Below are positions 40,501 to 50,960 of a stretch of DNA of 64,000 bases, in pieces. Position 1 is the stretch's first letter, and each line of letters opens with the position of its first letter. The stretch lies in contig LSRY02000002.1 in assembly GCA_001643675.2 (NCBI GenBank), positions 1,715,501 to 1,779,500 of the forward strand, in the 5' to 3' direction. A program made the translations under genes and the position numbers. The notes beneath the pieces were generated by a model that was not told the origin of the DNA, did no database searches, and worked only from the letters and a program-made list of their open reading frames with translations. Origin of the DNA: Monocercomonoides exilis (Eukaryota > Preaxostyla > Oxymonadida > Polymastigidae).

Positions 40501-43481
40501 ATCTGGTGTGGCTGAAGGGGAATGCCATCACCCTGCTGAAGTGCATCCAGAATGTCGCTGAAGACTACATCGAGAGCAACGGACAGCGCGTGTCTGACAG
40601 TGTCTTTGCAGGCTTTGTGCTGTCAAGGCTGAATGTGCCGATTGTGCTGATGGAGCATCTGAAGCAGCTGTCTGTTCTGACGCTCCAGATGACCAACAAA
40701 CGGTCGACGAGGATCATTACAATGTTGGAAGTGGTTGGCACTTCTTTGATCACATTCACCACACTCGTCATCATCATCCAATTTGCAATCACCATTGTGA
40801 GGCTGGGAAGAGACAGAAAGGAAACACTGATGCAGTTCTTGAACACGTCCAAGCAGCTCATTAAGAAACAAATCCAGAGGCTGAAGGAGATTGAGACACA
40901 ACTGGATGAAGAAGGCGCAATCAACGACTCGAAGACAGAGCAAGACACAGAAAAGGAGAAGAACACTGATGATGAAGCTACTTCACACACAACACAAAGC
41001 AAGACAATCACTACAATTTCGCAGTACCATTCGAGCGGAATGATGATGGACGACAGCAACGACGAGCTGAACTTTGATACGTTCATCAATGACTCAGACG
41101 AGTTCGACCTCAACGCAAGCTCAACATTCGACTCTCGAACAAGGATTCGCTCCCCTCAGCCAGCTGGCGGGGCTCCTAAGAAGCATCAGCAGAACTATCC
41201 GTATGGTGCTTCATCGCAGACAAAGGCTCGCAAGCCTCGTCTGACTATTCAGGGTACAAGTGGTGCTGGTCAGTGCAACCCAGGTTCACTTACAGGGATG
41301 AATATGGACGGATACGATCCATATCTTGCTATTGTGTCGCCGTCACAGTCAATCCCCGTTTCACCAAATCCATTTGCAAAGTCACTCTTCCCCACACGTA
41401 TTTCTCCGATTTCTCCGACAGGCAACAAAGCTGCTGGGGCTGGGTTTAATAACGAAAGGAATCAAATGGCGCCTGCCGGTTCACAGAATCGTGCTCAGCA
41501 TTCAAAACAGGCTGACCCAAAAGCAACAAATCCGAACAGCCACTGGCGTCTGTCAGCACCGCAGTCGATGTCTTTAGTCGAAGAAGTGACTGAAGAAGAC
41601 GGTTGGGACACAGGAGAGGAACACGATGAACTGGAACGCACAACACTTTATGGCTCATTGAACTGTGTGAGTGGATATCCTGCTTCAGAGTTGATGAATG
41701 AAGGCATTGGGAAGAGGAAGAGCAGCATGCAGCGCGAGAAAGGTGAAAGGAACAGAAGAAGTGGAAGAAGTGGAAGAGACGAGGAAGAGTGGGAAGGGCC
41801 GGAAGAAGACGAGGAAGATCTGATAGATGAAGAAGACAATCCAATCCAAGTGAAAACAGCGAAGACTACATCGAGCAACAATCTGAACAGAGCAGCAGCG
41901 ATGACATTGTTTGTGGCAGCGAAGAACAAAGAGCAGCAGGCGCAGATTGAAGCAGACGAGAAAGAAAGGAAGCGGCTGGAGGAGCAAGAAAAGATGGAGG
42001 AGTTGCTGCACGAAGTTTCACAGAACTTGCACATAACCACACCAGAGCTATATGCACGCATTTTGATTGGGCTTTTCCTGATTCTATTTTCTGCTGTCGG
42101 GTATTATTTCATGAGTGCATACACCATCAAGCAGATAATGGATAGTTCTGAAGTGGTGATGCTGTCACTGTACCAAAACGTGCTTGTGGGTCTGCTTGCA
42201 TCGCTGATAATGAACATACCCATCACGTTCTCCAACGACATCCCTGGGAATTACATCTATCAGAACACAACTGCACCACTGTGGAACGATTTTTCACACA
42301 TGTCGCGCAACAAGACAGTTCAACAGCAGCTGATCAACCGCACTATCACCTTTCTGTCTCTCTTCCGCAAAAAAGTGTGCGAGGGAGGGAAACCCGATGC
42401 TGGTGGCATAAAAACAGGCGATGAGCTGTTTGATGGCCTCAACACAATACGAACAATATCACCTGGCTCAACAACACAGTCACTGCTGCTGTCAGACTCA
42501 TCGTGTTTTCCCAATCTGTCTGAAGATGAGTGCAGCATTCCTGATCGCATTCCAGGAATAAGCATTCCTTATCAGGGACTTGAGTCTCTGTTCTCAGCTG
42601 CCCTCACGAATGCTCAATCACTTGCAGCAGATGAGAATCCGGAGAGCGTGCAAATAGACGATCCACGGCTGAAGATAGTGTCCAGCTTGTACATGTATGA
42701 TCTGAAAGGAGGGATCAACAAGTATTCCAATCTTCTGAGCGACATGCAGCAGGAGAACATCTCCTGGCTCAAGACGTGGCTGATCACGCTGTTTGTGATA
42801 CACATCGTGTTCCTGTTTCTGTCGTTCATCTGCTGCTTCATGCCAGCGAGGAAGCTGCTCTTCACTGTTGCTGAAACAACACTGAAGATCACCGACTTCA
42901 ATCCAAGCAACGACCATTCTCTGGATGTGCTGGAGTGGAAGGAGGAGTATTGCACAGACATCCGGTCGATTGATATGGGGCACCAGGAATTGTGCAAGGC
43001 AGCGACATTCCTGTCTCAGGTGCTGGAGGCAGAGAAAGACCGTCAGGAAATATATGCTGCGGTGAAGAGCTTTGTTGAAGTGCTTTTGAGTGTGCTGTGT
43101 GAGGAAGAGGAGTTGATGAAGACGTTTGGCCTGCCGTCGTCGCTGCTGCAGCCGCACCTCCTCGACCACGTGTACTTCCTCAAACGGCTCATGCGGATGC
43201 TGATTGCGCTGGTCTCAGGGAAGATCGTCAAAGTGCGGGGTGTTGAGACGGTGGGGCTGTGGCTGACTGAACATGTCTCAAAAATCGATAAGGAAACTGC
43301 TGTCATTTTGATTGGCACTGCTCCGAGATCGGTGATTGAAAAGGACTTTGCTGTTAGAGAAGGAAAAAATCTTATTATTCCATATTCGTTTCAGAAGTAC
43401 ATTCAATCAGATAATGCAACTGTCCAAGATTCTCTCCTTCTTAGATCTTTTCAACAGTCTTTTCCGTTTGTCTCTTTATAG
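37530..43481 (+). CDS. TmcB-like multi-pass membrane protein with TPR-like region and C-terminal hemerythrin domain
   Basis: 1983 residues, single exon. Residues 10-290 hold about eight hydrophobic segments (first FFIIGSSIEFLGDAIIVIL), like the N-terminus of TmcB and related protist proteins. Then come a basic loop, a long Ser/Thr/Pro-rich spacer (about 345-565) with a trinucleotide repeat, and a TPR-like helical region (about 570-785) with the TmcB-type motif LLKDHPQSVRVLRGFAVHL. Further transmembrane segments lie near 865-890, 1067-1090, 1508-1530, 1540-1565 and 1748-1772. Residues 1801-1925 match hemerythrin: IDMGHQEL, EEEELM, H-x3-H (1876, 1880), WLTEHVSKID. Iron ligands His1818, Glu1859, His1876, His1880, His1915 and Asp1920 fit in spacing; the second His is Val1855. 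Likely a membrane sensor, possibly of oxygen or NO; no cyclase or kinase domain is seen. Confidence 0.85.
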   Translation: MSAASKTEARLLIFFIIGSSIEFLGDAIIVILTFVLRKLRNPPQIFYKFMQYFAAIVSTVLYLPLCNIYLSPLLCKTHFINSNQPDLDCGRFYSTPLIIVSLIFFSLHLLLSLFHHLFIFDFEFKQYPESLFSSQTGSVGILYVLISTIISIVTLLLPKHDIIVCCIAIGLFLCLAVFVILAQPMFNSYGNASIAACAVFPIPLHVFYIFFSMFIQSDPTSTDSRISGYVFHQRNSSFVSLSFIALNIFSGAAVGMLFFYFSLKRSWSLWAMREKDPVPRLYNKGAKRKLFRYKSHVKGSRSNRKQKSLSEHKINQMDIARSTSQSSVSIKKKPTLFIHPPSVQAAHPAQFTPASVQGVLFPIPPTHPTSGLTSSSSSSSSSSSSSSSSSSISPTFCTASSPSSQTHHQHISLKGVSPTSSVHSTSTSPTPSQPFHPLNPNSSFSVSPSPVPLTPASSLTLPFSSSFSPPSPIPSPTTPPPHPFPHSLSTHSSVTQGYTYAVFPCQQSSSWPSSSSSSTLSSSSNTSSHSLHAQIQTASSSCLIASPSSPTSAMSSNSSASLSFGNGRILPKFTSPFRAATAIRFLAVRSLRKRAECMALAEAILRDGLMRTPNSSGLWLTAALYHHSFTKNSRQVIMCIQRMRTAAPSLPEKWVGFLLLLEAEKTINADRLKLISEQKGQASRDYLMKNELDRAKQESMIAKEQLGKLWSMMLKEHMDVAKSVLLLESIIERDKQATGIYLGLLKDHPQSVRVLRGFAVHLRDVCREDDAARMLFIQANQIEEEALNAFTLNGAESESCIGSRVQKSIHSDGISFLLETSEAKQKSLTEKLTVKRTRAQQHKSSVQDHMFMIDNTQRILPYFKYFIWVTSVILVLSASIVFIITVIIFSDAVSTVELTMNQSRLMVAAFDVSHYLKLYNVALSNSSDIAARFYANDSGFILESLKEFKREIGEQMLNLDRKLSKDEQRVLWEEQVLDITVPHVPQRLVKDLVWLKGNAITLLKCIQNVAEDYIESNGQRVSDSVFAGFVLSRLNVPIVLMEHLKQLSVLTLQMTNKRSTRIITMLEVVGTSLITFTTLVIIIQFAITIVRLGRDRKETLMQFLNTSKQLIKKQIQRLKEIETQLDEEGAINDSKTEQDTEKEKNTDDEATSHTTQSKTITTISQYHSSGMMMDDSNDELNFDTFINDSDEFDLNASSTFDSRTRIRSPQPAGGAPKKHQQNYPYGASSQTKARKPRLTIQGTSGAGQCNPGSLTGMNMDGYDPYLAIVSPSQSIPVSPNPFAKSLFPTRISPISPTGNKAAGAGFNNERNQMAPAGSQNRAQHSKQADPKATNPNSHWRLSAPQSMSLVEEVTEEDGWDTGEEHDELERTTLYGSLNCVSGYPASELMNEGIGKRKSSMQREKGERNRRSGRSGRDEEEWEGPEEDEEDLIDEEDNPIQVKTAKTTSSNNLNRAAAMTLFVAAKNKEQQAQIEADEKERKRLEEQEKMEELLHEVSQNLHITTPELYARILIGLFLILFSAVGYYFMSAYTIKQIMDSSEVVMLSLYQNVLVGLLASLIMNIPITFSNDIPGNYIYQNTTAPLWNDFSHMSRNKTVQQQLINRTITFLSLFRKKVCEGGKPDAGGIKTGDELFDGLNTIRTISPGSTTQSLLLSDSSCFPNLSEDECSIPDRIPGISIPYQGLESLFSAALTNAQSLAADENPESVQIDDPRLKIVSSLYMYDLKGGINKYSNLLSDMQQENISWLKTWLITLFVIHIVFLFLSFICCFMPARKLLFTVAETTLKITDFNPSNDHSLDVLEWKEEYCTDIRSIDMGHQELCKAATFLSQVLEAEKDRQEIYAAVKSFVEVLLSVLCEEEELMKTFGLPSSLLQPHLLDHVYFLKRLMRMLIALVSGKIVKVRGVETVGLWLTEHVSKIDKETAVILIGTAPRSVIEKDFAVREGKNLIIPYSFQKYIQSDNATVQDSLLLRSFQQSFPFVSL
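38649..38702 (+). repeat. coding trinucleotide microsatellite (TCA)n-(TCT)n
   Basis: About 12 TCA units followed by about 6 TTC/TCT units, all in one frame, encode a run of serines in the spacer of the TmcB-like protein. Length is likely to vary between strains. Confidence 0.9.
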
Positions 43482-43691
43482 AATAATTACATTTTTATTT
43501 TTGTTGTAATATATATTTTCGTTTGTTATTCCAATTAAGTTGTTAGTATCAATTTCGTTATTATTATTTTCAAATCATTTTTTAGTTACAAACTTCTTTT
43601 ATTAAAACCAAAATTGATTTAATACTTAAATTATGGATGTGATCGCAATAAGATTTGATATTTTAACTTTTAAATTGTTAATAGCTTATAT

Positions 43692-46600
43692 ATGCGGCTA
43701 GACCATATTCAAACGAAATTTCCTCAAATAGAGGAAATTTGTGCAATGCTAGACAACCTTCTCTCAGAACGTCGTGCTGTGAGATTGAATGCTGAACAAC
43801 AATTGGATAACTTGATTGAATCGTTTCCAAATCAATTTGCAAAAGCCATGATAAGTTTAATATATGACTTTTCTAATAAGCAGGTTTGCTCATAACTTCT
43901 CTTATTTCCATTTTTCGTCAGTTTTGCATAATTAATTTAGCAAGCATTTTCAGCATGTACATATCTGAGATTGATTCCTATGCGTTTGAATTCTCGCAAA
44001 ACTCAAAATAAAGAAATGGCTGCTGATCTTTTAAAGACGATAAAGGAAACAACATTTGATTTATTTGATCATTGCGATGAACATCTATTTCTGTTTCATT
44101 GCATCAATGAACTATTTGCTGTGTTGGGGTCCATAGCAATTAGACTCAATTACACACCATTTATGGATGTTATCAATAAAATGGAATATGAAGCAAACGA
44201 AGGCGATTTTCTTCATCGAAAAGGCGCCCTCGATAGTCTGTATCAGCTTGCAATTCTTGCAGGTCCGTTCATCAATAAATTCGAATCAAAACTGAAGAAA
44301 ATTCTTGAGATTGATTTAGCACATTCCCAACCAGTTCAAGTTTGTAACTGTTTTTTAAAGAGATAGCCTTTAAATGTTATTATTGATTAATCCGACAATC
44401 TTTATCATTAACTTTCCAAAGATCCGCATGTATGCTTTACGTTGTTTACGCCCACTGTTAGCCAATTCACTGGACAATTATTCCGTTCTTCAAATGTTTC
44501 GCTCAAGTAATATGCAGATTCATCAACTATTCATTGATCTTATTGAGTCGCAAGATGAATTAAGCATGAAAAGAACAATGAAAGTGTTAAAAACAATTGT
44601 AGAAGGTTTGTCTTGCTTATTATAAACGATAAACTTTTTATTTTGACGATTCTTGTATGCATATTATTTTGCTAATATTTTATTTGTTTGCATTCGAATG
44701 AAAACATTTTTTTTTTCTTTGCATTTACACCGTAATACATAATGCAGTCGACGAGCACTTTTTTGGTGATTACACAAGCAATGCTTGCAAGACCATATAC
44801 TCTATTGGAACTATGAAGCAATTCTCAACATGTTTGATTTTTTTTGCAAATTTTGTACGATTAAATTAATCTTTTTCTTTAAATTTTTATCAAACAATTT
44901 TCATTTTTTTTTTTTTTTTATTTAAATTGCATCAACATATCTTCGCACATATTTTCATATACATGTGTACTTATAGCTACGCGGTGTGCCGCACTTGATG
45001 TGCTTGTTTCCTGGTTCGAGAAAGGTCCAGAGGAACTGATAAAAGTACCCAACCTCGAAACAGGAATGTTCAATGCATTTGCCGATCTTGTGATGGACAT
45101 TGAAGAAACAGGTGAATGGTGGGAATATATATCAACTGTTTGCTTATCTACTTGTTATTAATCTGACATTTTTTGACAAATCTCTTTAAATTTTGATTTC
45201 TTTTTTTTTCCTATCTATCTAATTTTCTTGCTGTGTAATGTGAACCTATTATTTAAGGGAGAAAAGGGAGATTCTCCTCAAAAGAATGGAATGGCGTTTA
45301 TCACTCGTCTTGGAAGAGTTTCTGCAGAAAATGGAGGTTTTTTGTTTTGAGATTATTACAGAAGTTATTTTAATATTTTTATAAATCAATCGCTAACTTT
45401 TTTTCAATATGTAAAAAATTTTAGAGATTTTTGCGCTTATTCCTTCTGTTTTACCATTGATTAGCTCCTTCTTGCACAGCAAGCAATGGAAGCAGCGAGT
45501 AACAGGATTTTGCATCATCTCTGCCCTTTTGGAGTGCTACATGGGGAGCCTTGAGCATTCAGACTCAGCCGATCTTGTTGACGAGGAATTTTTGCTTAAG
45601 TCTATCAAAAATGAGGTCAAAAGTACTGTTAGGGCGATTAAGCAGAAAGTTGAAATGGAAATGATTCCTTCGTCAACACAAGGAAATGCATCAGCGAGTA
45701 AGCTTGCGAAGTCAAAAGCAGGCTCCTTGTCTGTGGCTGTGACTGCATTGGAATGCTTGGCAAAGGAAATTCAGGTTGAAGGAAGATCTTTTGTTCTGAG
45801 GAATAAAGAAAAACTCTTCCAGTTGTTGCTTGACTGCCTCTGTGCAGAGCGAGTGATTGGAGAGGATGACACAGCAAATGATGACGAAGACATAACGGAC
45901 GAAGATTTTTCTGATGAAGAGGAGGACCAAAGAGAAAATGAGAATATGAAGCACAGAAAAGAAGATTCCGAAAGAAAAAACGGAGAAAAGGAAGAAGACA
46001 CAAACAGCAGTATACAAGAGCGACTGCACGCAATACAAGAAGCATTGCCTCCCCCACTCGTTGGCTCAGTTTTGCTGTGCATAACTCGGATGTTTGAAGT
46101 GTTAGAAGGAGCTGAAGTTGGCAGCTGGTGGATCCGCTTCTCAAGAGCCATCGAGACAATTGCAAGAAGAGAAGGCCAATACGAACCATTTGGAGATTTC
46201 TGTGAGAACATATCTGATTCAAAGCAGAACTCTGCACGAAGTTCCAGCTATCTTTCTATTTCTCCTTCATCTGATGCTTACTCCTTTGTTGATTTGTCGT
46301 GGGATCATTCATGTGAAATGCCACATCTGATGGCTATTGTGTCACATCATATGATCTTTGCTGTCTCTCTCACTGCATTGTCTGCCATTTACGTTTCTTT
46401 GAAAGATGCAGATTCGAAATCGGAAGCTGCAAAGTTGGCAGAGTTTGGGATTAACACGCTGCTTCATTACAAATCAACAGAGGCAGTGAAAAAAGAGTGT
46501 TTAGAGATGCAACCTAATGAAATATATTCACAGAATGAGTTGAACAAGCAAACGGTGTCCGTTGGAATTGATTACCAAAATGAGACAGAAGCAAACAATA

Positions 46601-49600
46601 AGAAAGAAAAAACAGAACTACCAACCGAATCTGATGATGAAGCTCAGAAAGATGAAGCAATCGAGCTTAAGTTCGAGCAAGATGCTGGAATGGAGACATT
46701 TGATGGCGTGCAAAATTCTGAGGATTTCACTACTCATCTGATCCGAATGCAAATCTATCGCGAGTGCTGCCTGATAAACTTCATATCCTCATTGCTGTTC
46801 CCATTTAAGAAGCTGCCTTCTGAAGAGGTGCCCACGGTCGACAGACAGAATGGCGATGAAACACAGACAGAACAGCAGACTTCGCTTCAGTCATCGTCAC
46901 CGTCAAGCGTCATTCAGCATGCTGGATCAAAGGCAGATTCAGATTCACCCGCCCTGCTTCCTATTCTGAAAGCAACTGAATGCTTTATTTCTTCATGTCC
47001 TGAAACATTATTAAAGACGTCAATGGCTCAATATACTTCATCCAATGAAAAAGCGCCAGTTAAAAATGATAATGCAGCAACAGGCAATAAACCAAACTTC
47101 GTTCCTCAAATTTCATCTTCTCCCCAATCCACTCCTCCTCTTTCACCGTGTTCAACAACCACCTCGCATGCTTCAATGCCTTCTGTACAGTCACTTAACA
47201 TCATTGCCATTCTGCCACAAGACAGAGCCAACATTCTGTGCTTCTTTTCAGAGATACCTTCTTTTGAGCGTTTTCTCGATTTTCTTATAACAATCGTGTC
47301 TTTCCCTTCGCTCACAGCACAACCACAAACTGGTCTGTTCTTCTTATCGCCCACCACAAGGCACATTGTTGCATGTCAAGATGCATGGCGCATGCTCTTC
47401 TACGTGCTGAGTGGGCGGTACTTCTCCAGCATCCTTCCATCCATCTTTTCCTCGCTCATCAATTCATTGGCTACTCGCCCAACAATACGGTCGGCTCTGG
47501 AACTGACTGCTCAGATGGCTCAAAACTCATCTGGGCCATTGACAAGTCCAATTTCGCAGCATCAGACAACATCAAGTACGTCTATTGATGATGTCAATAA
47601 ACGCAAACTTTCGGAACCTTCTCAATCAATTGCTGCAGCCGAGGAAGAAAAAAGTCCAAGATTGAATTCCGATGATAACTCAAAGAGTTCCTCAAACATA
47701 GCATCCAAAGCATCGAAGCAGAATAGCAATAAATGGAATATCAATCAAGCAAGATCACACGTGAACGAGAAGCTTAATCGTATCGACATTGACGGAAAAG
47801 CAATTGAAGTGGATAAGCAGGTCCTGTGGATGACATTATACTCCATTCGTCTTCTGACAAGCTATCTCAGCCAGATACTGATAGAGCAACTGCCCATGGA
47901 TTCCATCATTGCCCCATTCATCCCTCAGTTTGCACATGTGATTATGCCATACACAACACCCTCAGCTTCCCATCCTATCAGAATGTCAGCGTTGCTTTGC
48001 GCCTCTCAGCTGTTCTACACAATCAGAACATTGTTTGCTGCAGCCAAAAAGAAGCAAGCAATGAATGCTGCTGACTCATCCACTGCACCACCACATTCTT
48101 TGGCAGCAGCGCAACACCAATCTTCCTCTTCTCTTCATGGCGCAAGCGAAACGCCTACCGCTTTACCACATCCTGAAAGAGATCACCATTCAACAACAAA
48201 CATGCTCCCTCCATTGGCACCCTCGCAAATGCAGAGCATTTCTCTGCCGCCAATCGGAGATAATGCTGTGATAACTGCTGATGGTAGTTCACTCAGCCGT
48301 TCTCCCTCGATCTCCACAGTCGATTCTGCGACTTCATCTTCTCCTTCACAGCACAACAGCCGTGTTCCTTATACAGCTAATGCAATGCATTCTGTCCGCA
48401 GTGCATCACAATCACCGAAGCGTCAATCAATCGGCACTCAACAAGGAGCATTGCCTTCTTCCAATATTACTCAGCCAGCCACATCTTCAACTTTACCAAC
48501 TGCATCGTTAACTTCAAATAATTCTTTTTCTTCTTCGTCGTCTGTTCCTTCTGGTTCAACACACTCTCCAAGTGCTTCAACCCCTCATTCGCCATCTGCT
48601 CCTGCCATAACCCCCACCGCGCGTGCAAATTCAACCTCTGCTCGCTTTTCAGATTCCAGTTCGATTTCGATAGATACACCCTTCCCAGTCATCCAGCAAA
48701 AACTGCATAACATTTGTGTGCATATGATTAGTGCTTCAATTCGCCACCTTGACAGCGAAACGAACATTGATGTGATTGCACCTGGATTCCTGGGACTTTC
48801 TATATCCATCTGCAAATTGACAGACATTGTCTTCCCTCTCTCTGAATCTCTGCTGAAGCGAATAACTACGCTCTTAGAAAAAGTGCTGAATCGCATTCAA
48901 ATCCGTCCATATTCTTCCTCCTCTTCTTCTTATGCCAACACAAGAATTGAATTCGGAAAGATATTTACGGAACCTCAAATATCGTTCTCTTCGATTCCAC
49001 TGTGTGCTCTTCATTCGAATTCTGCATCTTCCATCACTTTGTCTCAAACACGCCTTTCACTTACAAACCTGCTCCGAAGAACGAATGAGCACGAATGCTC
49101 TGCATCTTCTATCACAGAAACAAACACCCAAACAGCAATCATATCATCTCTTATCTCTCCAAAGGCAACAACATCATCTTTAATAGCTACAGAGCTCTTG
49201 AAGGACGGCACAGTCCAAATGATTGGACACATTGTTGCTTCCATTGCCGCTCGTATTGGCGCTCAATTTCTACCACATTTTCAGAGTCTTTCACGCCCAT
49301 TCTCTTCTCTTTTGTTACCTTCTTCCTCTGAATACGACAAAGCTGTTGCTCTTTTTGTGTTTTCATCAGTCATTCGTTACTGCGGTGTAGATGCACAGCC
49401 ACTCGTGTCTGGCATCAGCCCAGCTGCCGTCTCTCTGCTGCGCTCTTGTGACACCAATGTGCAGTTGCATGCTGCCTCAACTGTTGCCCTTTTCGCTCAC
49501 GTTGCGCAAAACTTCTTTGCTCCTTTTGCTGAAAGTGCAGCTGTTGTCTTGGCGCAGAAAATTGGTGAGTTTAGACAAAAATATGTGAAAGATCATGAAA

Positions 49601-50340
49601 TGAATCAAAAAAGTGATTTATTATCTGAAGAAATAGAAAAACAATCTGTAGATATTGATGACTATTCAGTTATGACTGCATGTGCCATTGCACTTGGTAG
49701 GATCATTATGTTCCATGGAGACAAACTGAGTCCTCTCGTAAATGTGCTCAGCAAACAAGTGTGGTTTGAGGCGTTGCCATTGACTGAAGGAGGAATGGAA
49801 GCTGATATACAACATTCATATTTGACAGAGCTTGTGGCAAATGGAGATGAAGTAATTTTGGGTCATTATCAGATTGATGAGGCGAATTCTGCGAGAGATT
49901 CTGTTGAACAAGAGGGCGTTTCTGATTCGCAAAAGGGCTCAGAGCAAGTTGATATTGCTTCTTTTTCATCTCTCTGCAAAAAGAATATATCTCATCTTTT
50001 GTTTGTTCTGTCGTGCATTGACGAGAACTCTGATTCCTCAAGCACAACTGTACCAATTTCATCAGAAAGTCGCACACCTCTTCCATTTCTGCCTTCAGCT
50101 CCGCTTGATCCATCAAGTGACTTGACTGCGATTCTCCAATCGCGACATGAAAATGTTGTTAAATGCCTTCGCATTGCAAGGCAGATAATTGGAGATGAAT
50201 GGATGTGTGGAGCAATTGACATGGTGAATGATGAAGAGTGCCAGAAATGGATTGAAAGAGTATATGCTCCAATTATGAGAGAAGAAGAAGAAAAGGAAAG
50301 GCTTTTGCTGAATGAACCAGAGATTGGAGAAGATGAATAA
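43692..50340 (+). CDS. importin-beta family nuclear transport receptor (IPO5/Kap121-like), seven exons
   Basis: Spliced product of about 1994 residues. Exons inferred: 43692-43883, 43941-44339, 44422-44605, 44748-44831, 44977-45111, 45262-45336, 45425-50340; phases agree. Karyopherins carry cargo through nuclear pores with Ran-GTP. HEAT-repeat helices run through the protein: N-terminal MLDNLLSERRAVRLNAEQQL, then YALRCLRPLLANS, RCAALDVLVSWFEKGPEEL, and SFLHSKQWKQRVTGFCIISALLE, which matches the repeat after the acidic loop in importin-5. The protein is almost twice the usual 1100 residues because of disordered insertions: acidic at about 505-550, Glu/Lys-rich near 730-800, and a Ser/Thr/Pro-rich block near 1235-1435. 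The boundary of exon 4 is the least certain; a shorter 18-nt version (44748-44765) also keeps frame. Confidence 0.75.
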
Positions 50341-50960
50341 AAAGCATGAATTACTGTGAAATTTGTACTTCATTTTCAAATGAGGAGAGCAAAGAAATAC
50401 ACCCAAATGGAAAGAAGGGTTATCATCTTTCCGATTGTTTGTGGATATGTAAAAAAAATTTTTATATTTTCGTGAGTATTTTATTTATTTTGAAATGACT
50501 TTGGGGGAATTAGCTTCCCAAGCGTTTCTAAAACAACAAGAAAAGCATTTTATAAAGTTTTTATTTTTTGAACCATCTCCTTTTCTGAAATTTTTGATCA
50601 ATTAAAGAATAACAGAAACAAGAAATGTTACAAAAAGTGAAGAAGTGAAATTCGATTTTTGAGAGTAGAGCAAAAGAAAAGAAATGAAAAGACACATAAA
50701 TGAAATTACGAATAGCAAATAGCTTTGTGAAATGATAGATTAATTATATTTAAAAGTGTAAATGTGTAAAATAATCAACATACCGAGTTGATTCTTACTC
50801 AAAATATGGTTTAAGAGAAAATATTTGACAATAGAAAGAAAGAATAAAAGATCAGAAAAAAAGCATAAATACAAAAATGTTTCAAAGACATATAATATTA
50901 TCATATGCTTCTTTTCTTCAAAATATTTTGTTTGAAATGAACTTCTTTAGGAAAACATTC
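50341..50960. other. intergenic, convergent 3' ends
   Basis: AT-rich spacer between two convergent genes. I see no gene, repeat or RNA in it. Confidence 0.55.

Noticed and set aside
44766-44831. An 18-nt microexon version of importin exon 4
   Set aside because: It keeps the frame, but the 84-nt version restores the spacing expected between HEAT repeats.
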